A DNA stretch of 64,000 nucleotides, taken from positions 124,001 to 188,000 of the forward strand of contig WHVD01000027.1 of assembly GCA_015178975.1 (NCBI GenBank). Reading direction: 5' to 3'. Within the stretch, counting starts at the first letter, position 1. Each line of letters opens with the position of its first letter. This document shows positions 56,664 through 64,000 of the stretch, one piece after another. The notes below the pieces were generated by a model. The model was not told the origin of the DNA and ran no database searches. It saw nothing but the letters and a program-made list of their open reading frames with translations. The position numbers and the translations under genes are program-made. This DNA comes from Hysterangium stoloniferum. Lineage: Eukaryota > Basidiomycota > Agaricomycetes > Hysterangiales > Hysterangiaceae.

Positions 56664-57294
56664 TGTGAGAGGTATGGCGAAATACACTCAGGAAATATAG
56701 TCAGATGTGCTCTTACTATATTTCCTTTATTATTTCTATTTTCTCTCTTTCATTATACCTATAATTAGTTCGATGACCTATGTATGCGGTACATCGACTC
56801 TTGTGGGCGCACACACGCCAGACTTATGTATTCTAGCACCGGTAGTTTAGAACTCAGACACTTTTTACACCGCAACCACGACTTACCCAGACACCCGTTA
56901 GTGTCCTGTAAGTTGTGATTGGTGTATCGTCTCGACCATCACAGACGGGCTTTAGCTACTCATTCAAGCTGAGTTTCGAACTGTATCAGTCGAAACTCAA
57001 TCCCTATCTCAACTCGCGTGGACTACATCCACGCTACTCTATTATTCGACTCTCTAACTACTCTACTTGCACTCGAGCAGTTATCCAGAATCGCACTTAA
57101 CCAGTCGATTCTGCTTATTCGTTCTAGCTATCTACCTTACTTTAGATAGCTATTTCTCTCTACCGTATTGAACTAAATAGTCAATACGCGTTCAGTCCGT
57201 ATTAGACTTAGACAGTCAATACATTGTGGTATCGTACTTCAACAGTCGATATTCCTCGTATATAGAACGGTTAGAACTTCTACCACTCTTCACA
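56664..57294. repeat. Solo LTR, TGTGA...TCACA family, inverted copy with target duplication
   Basis: A 631-bp unit, TGTGAGAGGTATGGCG to CCACTCTTCACA, the inverse of the copy at 8806-9399. CTCTG occurs immediately on both sides (56659-56663 and 57295-57299), a 5-bp target duplication. Confidence 0.9.
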
Positions 57295-57299
57295 CTCTG

Positions 57300-57620
57300 T
57301 GTCTCATACACCAGTCCTTGGACTCCTCCGGACTCCACCCTACATACACCCGACACTCTGTGTCTTATGTACCAGTCACCGGACTCCAACCGGACTCCTG
57401 GAATCCCTCTAACAGAGCATAGAACCCCACTCCTGTTATCTGTCTCTGCATCTCACACACCAGTCATTGGAAAACCCACTGGACTCCACTGGACCTCCTG
57501 CACATCAAGCCTGTCTATACCCGACACTATCTTGTGCACCAAGTCACTGGACTCCGACCGGACTTCCGGAACCCCTCTAACTGAGCCCCACTCCAGTTAT
57601 GGTTAAATGATCTGTCATGA
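57300..57620. repeat. Degenerate spacer repeats (CACTGGACTCC family)
   Basis: Irregular repeats of phrases like CACCAGTCACTGGACTCC, CCGGACTTCCGGAACCCC and CTCTAACTGAGCCCC. The same phrases in the same order occur at about 62480-62640, so both are remnants of one element. Confidence 0.55.
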
Positions 57621-60351
57621 TTCATTCTCCGCTCCCGTTCCGTTCCGTCCCTAATTCCCAGTTTAGTATTTACTTGTTTCGTTTTATGTTTAATAGTTCT
57701 GCCTCTCATTAATACTGGATTTGGTATTATTACATTTCACAGTCTATATAAGTCTGCTATATTCATGTACTTAGAATCCAGTTTCAATCTCGAACTAGTT
57801 TTCCCCTGAACAAGTTTGATCCTTGAACAGTCTCTAGTCCCCTTGTCTGTCTGCACACTCGATTCCCAGGACTCCCACGGGAACTCCGGAATCTATACCT
57901 TCCTGTCTGCATTCTGTCAGCTCGAAATATAGACACCTGAATGAGTGTACGAGGGCGCAGCCTATAAGCTGAAGCCAAGTCCATCTCAGTTGTTCACCAT
58001 ACTTTCTGGTAATTATTCTGATATCACCGTTCCTTGTACTAATAATTCCCGGAACTTTTCTGGGACCTATTACCCGGGGACTCCGTGGGACTATTCCTGG
58101 AAGCAAGTGTGTGTTTGGAAAACTTACCGGAAACCTCCGCGGGACTATCCGTGGAGCTTTGTTTGGGAACTTAACAAAACACCTCAGTCTGTTACCTTAC
58201 CTACAACGTGACTGAGTTAAACTACTATTAGGTTCTTGAGGTTCCTTTATTTTCAACACAATATTAATCTGATGATAATTCTCTACTAGTGCACTTTCCA
58301 GCATTAATCCTTGTAGACATGAATATTACACATTTGATGTGTTAAAGTACCAAAAAAAGGCATCAGCATAATTCAAAACTATATTAATGCAAAGTTGTGG
58401 GTTATATATGGGAAGTTTATCACTGCCATAGTTTTTGAACTAATCAGGTTTCTTTTTGTTGGAATATTGTGGTTAGTGTTGCATGCACATGGGTTCTAGC
58501 ATGCAGCTCACAATGAGTGTTGGAAATGGTGATGAGACACCCACCTCTCTAAGGGCAGTTCTGTTGTAATATGAGGTTATAATAAATATACTCAGTCTCA
58601 TATAAAGTAAACAAGGACTGTATTCTATGTATAATTGTGACATGAATTGGGTTCTCTCAATAGTTGTTGAATAAAAATCAAAATATTCTTCTACAATATC
58701 AAGTACTGAATGCCTCATTTGACAAAGTGTAAATTAATCCTGATGATTAAATGTGAGACTACAATAGGACACAAAGGTGTTAGAATCCCAGTCATTTGGC
58801 CCCCTGCAACCTTGTTTTACTCTCCCCACCCTCTGACTATGGTGTCACCCCCCATGGCACCCCAACATTTGTGTCACTACAGTTTTCCCTTTTCATCATC
58901 CTGTCCTATCTCCATCCCAACACTCTCCTGCCACCCATTCTACTTGTAAATGATATTTTGCCACCTCATACCCTCTAGAATACTTCTACTACATTGTATT
59001 TAGTTCTAGCCTGATCTTTACTCCTTCTGGTGCTTCTCTGACCTGTCACTGCCTCCTACTTCTGTGATTGGCTGTTAGGATCCCTGTTGTTTCAGAACGT
59101 TATGACTGATGGAGGCCAAATGGAAGGACTTGGCTTCAGCTTTTATGCTGCACCCTTGCAAGTTACTGTTGGCTGTCCTTAAATTTCGGGCTGGTGAGAA
59201 CTAGTCCTGTCATGCAATCCTCATGGTAAGTCACTGATCAGAAGCTGAAGGATAAGTTGAGGGTTGGGTTGGAGGGTCAGAGGGTCAGAGAGTCAGAGGG
59301 TTGGTATAATGTATTATTACTATTTAGCGTACTTATAAACTCTTTTTACTTGAGTTAAGTAGTGTAGCTTGAGAAAGGAGATTCAAATTCAAATTAATCT
59401 GTATGTAGGAGTTTTGTCAATTAAATCAGTATCCACTTTTATTCAACTACGTGCCCGTGTCCCTTTTCTGAGGAGAAAGCTCAACTCAAGGAAACAAGAC
59501 GGTCAACAGATTGGCAAGGAGAGTACTCAACTTAAGCACAATGTGTGGACCTAGTAGGCAAGTGTAGCTAAATGAGCAAGTGATGTGATATTGAATGATA
59601 ATAAATACATGATTTGGGCCTGTATTTATACTAGTCCAGGATCCTGCTTACTAAGTAATGTGACTAGGAGAATGAGTCAGTATTTCCCATACTTGACTCA
59701 TAAATGTATTTCAGAGTCATCCAACCAGCTATGACTATGTATCTGAGTCATAGCTCTGATCATAACTCATAGCATAGTCATATTGACATGACTCACCAAT
59801 GAGTCATCTCCCTCAATATGTAGTCAAGGAGATGGGGTAGATTGCATACTATAAGGGCTAGAGATACCTTATTAGTATGTAATCCATGACTCTGCTGGTT
59901 TCCATGGCAAATCTTATGTTATCAGAATAATGACATCTTAAACTCTTGAGCCAAAGTTAAAGGATCCAGTCCTCTACTATTTGACTAATGTCCCTTAAAG
60001 GTTAAACAAAGAAACAAAGTGATGAAATATATAACAGTTGGAGAGTGGATACTTAGAGCAAGACTATGAGAGTTATTTAGGAGTGTTCTGAGTCAATATT
60101 CTGATGCTTTAGTAGCTCCATTACAGCAGGTTTATATACAAGTTATCAGCATCTAGAAAATACTAACTAAGGGAAGAGTGGAAATGCCCCAATGACAAAT
60201 AAACTTGACCAAGAACAGGAAGGTTATGATAAAGTTGGAGGTCATGAATAATCAAAGGTGATAACTATGAAAATGGAAACAGTCCACAGTATATGTATAT
60301 GGGCATAGGTGAAACATAGAATAAATGGATCATTAAGGGTAAAGGGACATA
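57621..60351. other. Decayed transposon-derived region
   Basis: No gene recognised. 57735-57990 includes TATATAAGTCTGC and the conserved block at 57951; the block recurs inverted at 59131. A cluster of five TGASTCA sites lies at 59673-59806 (listed separately). Confidence 0.4.
59673..59806. promoter_or_regulatory. Cluster of five TGA(G/C)TCA bZIP-type sites
   Basis: TGAGTCA or TGACTCA at 59673, 59694, 59744, 59789 and 59800. This is the consensus bound by Gcn4/AP-1-type bZIP factors. There is no gene beside it; it might be the enhancer of an old LTR. Confidence 0.45.
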
Positions 60352-60855
60352 TGTCACAAACGTACAAACTCAAATTTCGATAATATTCAATTTAATATTT
60401 CTTTGACATTTCTTCAACTTTCCTTTGACTTTCCGACTCGATTTTCGACTCGACTTCTGATTCAACTATTCTTTGACAATATCTTCAACAATCTCGAATA
60501 TCTTCGACAATCTCGAATATCTTTGACTTGTCTCAGGTTGATGTCATTGATGATTTCATTTTGATATCATATTATCATCATAGGTAAATGATATATAGTA
60601 TATAAGGGCAATGATAGGAACGAAGGAAGTCAGTCAGAAAACCTGTATTATATTATTACTGTATTACATAATCGTCGAACTTTTCCGAATCCTTCTTTGA
60701 CTTATTTATTCGTGAGCCTCTGTGTCCTATTTTTGCCTTGTGCTTTATCAACAGGATGAATTAATACTTTGTCGAATGAGGCATCTTTATTCGATATTGT
60801 TGAATATTCTTCAATTGGTTATTTGACTTTATTGAGTAAAATTTGATTCGTGACA
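60352..60855 (+). repeat. Solo LTR, TGTCAC...GTGACA family, with target duplication
   Basis: A 504-bp unit beginning TGTCACAAAC and ending GATTCGTGACA, flanked by ACATA on both sides (60347-60351 and 60856-60860). It has the CGACTTC/TTTGAC-rich 5' half and GGGCAATGATAGGAA 3' half shared with the copies near 1.1, 8.2 and 10.1 kb. It is the best preserved copy of this family in the window. Confidence 0.9.
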
Positions 60856-60860
60856 ACATA

Positions 60861-61449
60861 TCAGAGTATAACCAGATAGTATGAGTATAATTTGACAGGG
60901 GCTATAGTGGGGATTGATCACCGTGAGGGTGTATGTCAGTGTCAGGTTTACCAATGGTGGCAAATATGAAGACATGATGATAACTTGAGGTGATAGTGTT
61001 GTTGGTTATCTTTGGGTTGTGACACAGTTGTAACAATGTGCCTGACTCATTGTAATGCATGAATGGCACACCAGACTCCACCTGGACATTCTGGATCCCC
61101 TTGTTCTCAATCCAGCTTTGCCAGTTGACATCTGGTTTTAGTTTGTTCCTTGTTCCTGTTGAGTTTGTAATCTGGTTTATTGTTTTGTTGTATTCTTAAT
61201 ATGTCTTTTTGTATGTCTGAATAAGTAGTACAATAGTCTACCAATCTATATAGGCAAGTAGCTATGTGTACATTAGAACCCAATCAGAATATTGACTTAC
61301 TGTAGCATCTACTCATATACATATGCTTAGAACCTGCAGGTTTCCTGTTTGCTCCTATTTGAAGTTGGACACTGTGATCTATGAGGGCACAGCACATAAG
61401 CTGAAGCTGCATCCTTCCTGGAACCTCCACAGGTTTCTCTGGAAACCCA
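60861..61449. other. Decayed transposon-derived spacer
   Basis: Contains a copy of the conserved block at 61382-61407 and the CTATATAGG region about 150 bp before it, matching 57735-57976. No gene. Confidence 0.4.
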
Positions 61450-61454
61450 CCCAT

Positions 61455-62084
61455 TGTGAAGAGTGGTGGAAGTTCTAACCATTCTATATACAAAGAATAT
61501 TGACCGTTTAGGTATGATATGTAGATGTACTGACTGCCTAAGTCTAATACAGGCCGGAAGGTATTGACTACTTAGTTCAATATGATCGAGTGAAGTAGCT
61601 ATCTAAAGTAAGGTAGAGGGCTAAAATGAATAAAGGGAATCAACTGTTAAGTGCGATTCCAAGTGACTGCTCAAGTGTGAAAAGAGTAACGAGAGTCAAA
61701 TGGTTGAGTAGCACAGATGTAGTCCGCGCGGATCGATATATAGATGGAGTTTCGACTGATACAGTTCGAAACTCAGATTGCGTGAATGGTTGAAGCCCGT
61801 ATATAACGGTCGAGACGATACCCCAATCACAACTTACAGGACACTAACTGTGTGTCTGGGTAAGTCGTGGTTGTGGGGTAAAAGTGTCTGAGTTCTAATT
61901 ATGGGCACTAGAATACATGAGTCTGGCATGTATGCGCCCACAGGAGTCGATGTACCACATACATAGGTCGTCGAACTAATATAAGTGTATAATAGAATAG
62001 AGAGAAAGAAGAAATAATAATGGGAATATAGTATAGGCTTATCCAGACTATATTTCCCAAGCATATTTCACTATACCTCTCTCA
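61455..62084. repeat. Solo LTR, TGTGA...TCA family, with target duplication
   Basis: A 630-bp unit in the same orientation as 8806-9399, from TGTGAAGAGTGGTGG to CTATACCTCTCTCA. CCCAT flanks both sides (61450-61454 and 62085-62089). Confidence 0.85.
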
Positions 62085-62142
62085 CCCATGAGCCCTGAGC
62101 TTAACAGTATATTCTGATTTCACCTTGTAGACTGTTGTTATC

Positions 62143-62541
62143 ATGCCACCAAGAAAAAAATCATCAGAACCACTGGAGTCCTTGGGACTTTGGTCACCAT
62201 TTGGCATGTACACCACCCAGACCCAGACACCCAGACAGAACCCAGACACCACGGATGAATCTTGCATTGAAGAAGTACCGGAGTATCTGGATGGCTCCAA
62301 ACACAGGGATGAGTCTGCAGCCCCCGACAAGGGCAAGGGTGTTGAAAACCCCTGTTACGACTGGAATTCCTGCCGGACTCCGGGCACTAACTTATATGCA
62401 CCTGCACCCTATATGCACCAATTGTCAGTTTACCAGAATTCCTGCCGGACTCTGTACGTTAGACTTGTCCACATTCAACTTTGTTACTTCCTGTATCAGT
62501 CACTGGAATACCCACCAGACTCTGTCCCTGTCTATGTCTGA
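62143..62541 (+). other. Open frame of 132 codons, possible retroelement remnant
   Basis: Starts MPPRKKSSEPLESLG and is charged and Pro/Thr-rich, then runs into the degenerate spacer repeats. A basic MPPRKK-type start could be an old Gag N-terminus, but nothing confirms it. Confidence 0.15.
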
Positions 62542-62698
62542 CTCTGTCCCACACATCAGTCACCAGACCCCACTCGGAAAACCCATCATCCCTCTAACTG
62601 AGCCCTGTTTCCGTTATAGTCAATGACCTGTCACAATTCAGACTCCACTCCTGCTCTGTTCCCATTATGGATTTATGACCTGTCACAATTCAGACTCC

Positions 62699-63037
62699 TG
62701 TAAGGGCAACCCTAATAGTGGGTATCAGACTAGTAAAGGAAATCCAAAGATATATATAAGTAACTAAATACAAGACAACTATCTACTCACCTAGTAGAGG
62801 AAATCCAAAGAGAAAAGTCTAAGGAAACTCTACTAGGTGTGACACGTCAGCTATACAGTATGCAGCATATTTTCCCATGCCTTAAGTGCCCTCATACATC
62901 CATCAGTTCAATGTATCCTATAAAGAATAAGGTGTCCTGTAATGGGGAGGTAATAAAATGGAATAGACAACAGAGCATAATCTGGGGGGTACTAATCTGT
63001 GGAAAATAAAGTGTGAATGACTTGTCCCCTTACATCA
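62699..63037 (-). repeat. 3' LTR of a Ty3/Gypsy element
   Basis: Read on the minus strand it starts TGATGTAAGGGG directly after the polypurine tract AAATGGGGGGG (63038-63048) and ends GGTTGCCCTTACA at 62699. Size about 339 bp. The other LTR lies beyond the window, so limits are inferred. Confidence 0.6.
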
Positions 63038-64000
63038 CCCCCCCATTTAGGTGTGGCACCCTGACACACGAGTGTTATCCAACCTCAGCTTGGGGTCCCT
63101 GAAAATGGCAAAGTCTTTCTCCTGAATGGATCTGGGTGCACCTGAGTGTAGTTGATACTCTGCTACCAGTTTCGGTGCATGGACATCCTTGGCATCCACC
63201 CACTCATTGTCCTCATAGCCATAACCTCTCCATTTGATAAGATACTAAAACTTCCTGTAGTGCATCTTGCTATCCAGGACCTCCTCCACCTCATATTCCT
63301 CTTGGTTACCTACAAGATCGGGGGTTGGTTGGTAGGGTTTAGGACGGCCTAGAAATGGGTCCACTGGAGCAAGCATGAGTTTAACAACAGGGAAAACTGG
63401 GTGTAAACACTTGAGTTTTTGAGGTAAATGCAGTTGATATGCATGTGTGCCCACTGCCCTTTCTACCATGAAGGGGCCCAAATGCTAGTGTGCCAGTTTG
63501 GCTGATGGTCGGGTTGTAGTTAGATTACTTGCATCCAAAAACACCTTATCTCCTGGATGATAGACTGGAGTGGGTTCTCATCGTCGGTTATAGTATCTCG
63601 CCATGTCATCTTTTGATTTCTGCAAGGCAGCCCTAGCTTCCTGCAAAGCATCTGCCATACGCTCTTTTAAGTTCATTTACAGATTCCAATCTAGATGGCA
63701 CCTGGTGTGGTTCAAAACCCATACGCAGATGACGACCAGTGTCAACCATGAATGGTGTGTGTTGTGTGGAAGAATGGATGTGGTTATTGTATTGGAACTC
63801 TGCCAAGGGGAGTAATTCATCCCAGTCATCCTGTTGCTCATTTGTGAACACCCGTATGTATTGCTCTAGTTCCATGTTGAGATGTTCTGTCTGTCCATCT
63901 GTCTGAGGATGATAGGCAGTAGAGGAGACTATCTTGATGCCAAGCAAGCGGTAGAGTTCCTTGGTGAATTCTGCCACAAACTGTGAGCCCCGGTCAGAAA
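63038..64000 (-). pseudogene. Ty3/Gypsy (chromovirus) Pol 3' part, broken, runs off the window
   Basis: Minus strand from the right edge: DRGSQF then EFTKELYRLLGIKIVSSTAY, HPQTDGQTEHLNMELEQY (integrase core with its Glu), LAEFQYNNHIHSST, then MADALQEARAAL. A GPFMVERAVGTHAYQLHLP and HPVFPVVKL integrase C-terminal part follows, and a chromodomain (EYEVEEVLDSKMHYRKF, then YLIKWRGYGYEDNEWV). Stops occur after NRR (near 63576), at the K position before HLGPF (near 63484) and inside the chromodomain (RKF-stop-YLIKW, near 63242), and there is a frameshift near 63660. So the copy is dead. Chromodomains steer such elements to heterochromatin. Confidence 0.85.

Noticed and set aside
58710-58978. Two overlapping Pro/Ser/His-rich frames near 58.8 kb.
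   Set aside because: No family resemblance, in a decayed transposon region.
62143-62541. Treating the TGTGA-family LTR at 61455-62084 plus this ORF as one retroelement.
   Set aside because: The CCCAT target duplication directly flanks the LTR on both sides, so it inserted or recombined as a solo unit and the ORF is outside it.

Overview
The window looks like nuclear DNA of a mushroom-forming basidiomycete (Agaricomycetes). Genes are split by many 45-70 nt GT-AG introns, gene pairs are tightly packed, and the window holds fungal housekeeping families (POL5, HRQ1, RPC82, SSF1/Peter Pan, holocytochrome c synthase, PKA catalytic subunit, formin), a fungal seven-helix receptor-like gene and fungal-type retroelements. 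There are no bacterial-type operons, and I found no tRNA, rRNA or CRISPR array.

Layout. (1) 1-18.0 kb is a transposon-rich, gene-poor left flank. It holds a truncated receptor 3' end at the very start, LTR remnants, four asymmetric minisatellites (near 3.8, 5.2, 6.6 and 9.7 kb), a receptor-like gene at 11.6-13.0 kb whose 3' end and downstream sequence duplicate the window start, a decayed LINE RNase H tail, and a MULE DNA transposon with long inverted repeats (15.1-17.9 kb). (2) 18.0-55.2 kb is a compact core: ICT1-like peptidyl-tRNA hydrolase (+), small single-pass membrane protein (-), POL5 (-), a young full-length Ty1/Copia element (24903-30332) inserted between POL5 and HRQ1, HRQ1 helicase (-), a small membrane protein (-), a divergent acidic protein (+), RPC82 (+), SSF1 (+), CYC3 (-), a ZUFSP-like C78 protease (-), PKA catalytic subunit (-) and formin (-). 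(3) 55.2-64 kb is a second transposon graveyard: solo LTRs of the same families seen on the left, degenerate spacer repeats, and a broken chromodomain Ty3/Gypsy element running off the right end.

Functional themes of the core. POL5 and SSF1 act in ribosome biogenesis, RPC82 in RNA polymerase III transcription, CYC3 and the ICT1-like protein in mitochondria, HRQ1 in DNA repair, PKA and formin in signalling and polarity. They are neighbours and not a pathway cluster.

Main points for a second look: the duplicated minisatellite cassette with a conserved minus-strand frame; two LTR families with clean 5-bp target duplications; the identical-LTR Copia element with an apparent half-tRNA primer site and a one-base frame break; two similar one-base breaks in homopolymers of the formin gene, suggesting assembly errors; a receptor gene whose exon model contains one stop; and the N-terminal zinc-finger exons of the C78 protease, too short to show as long ORFs. 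All exon boundaries here are read by eye from splice motifs and family resemblance.
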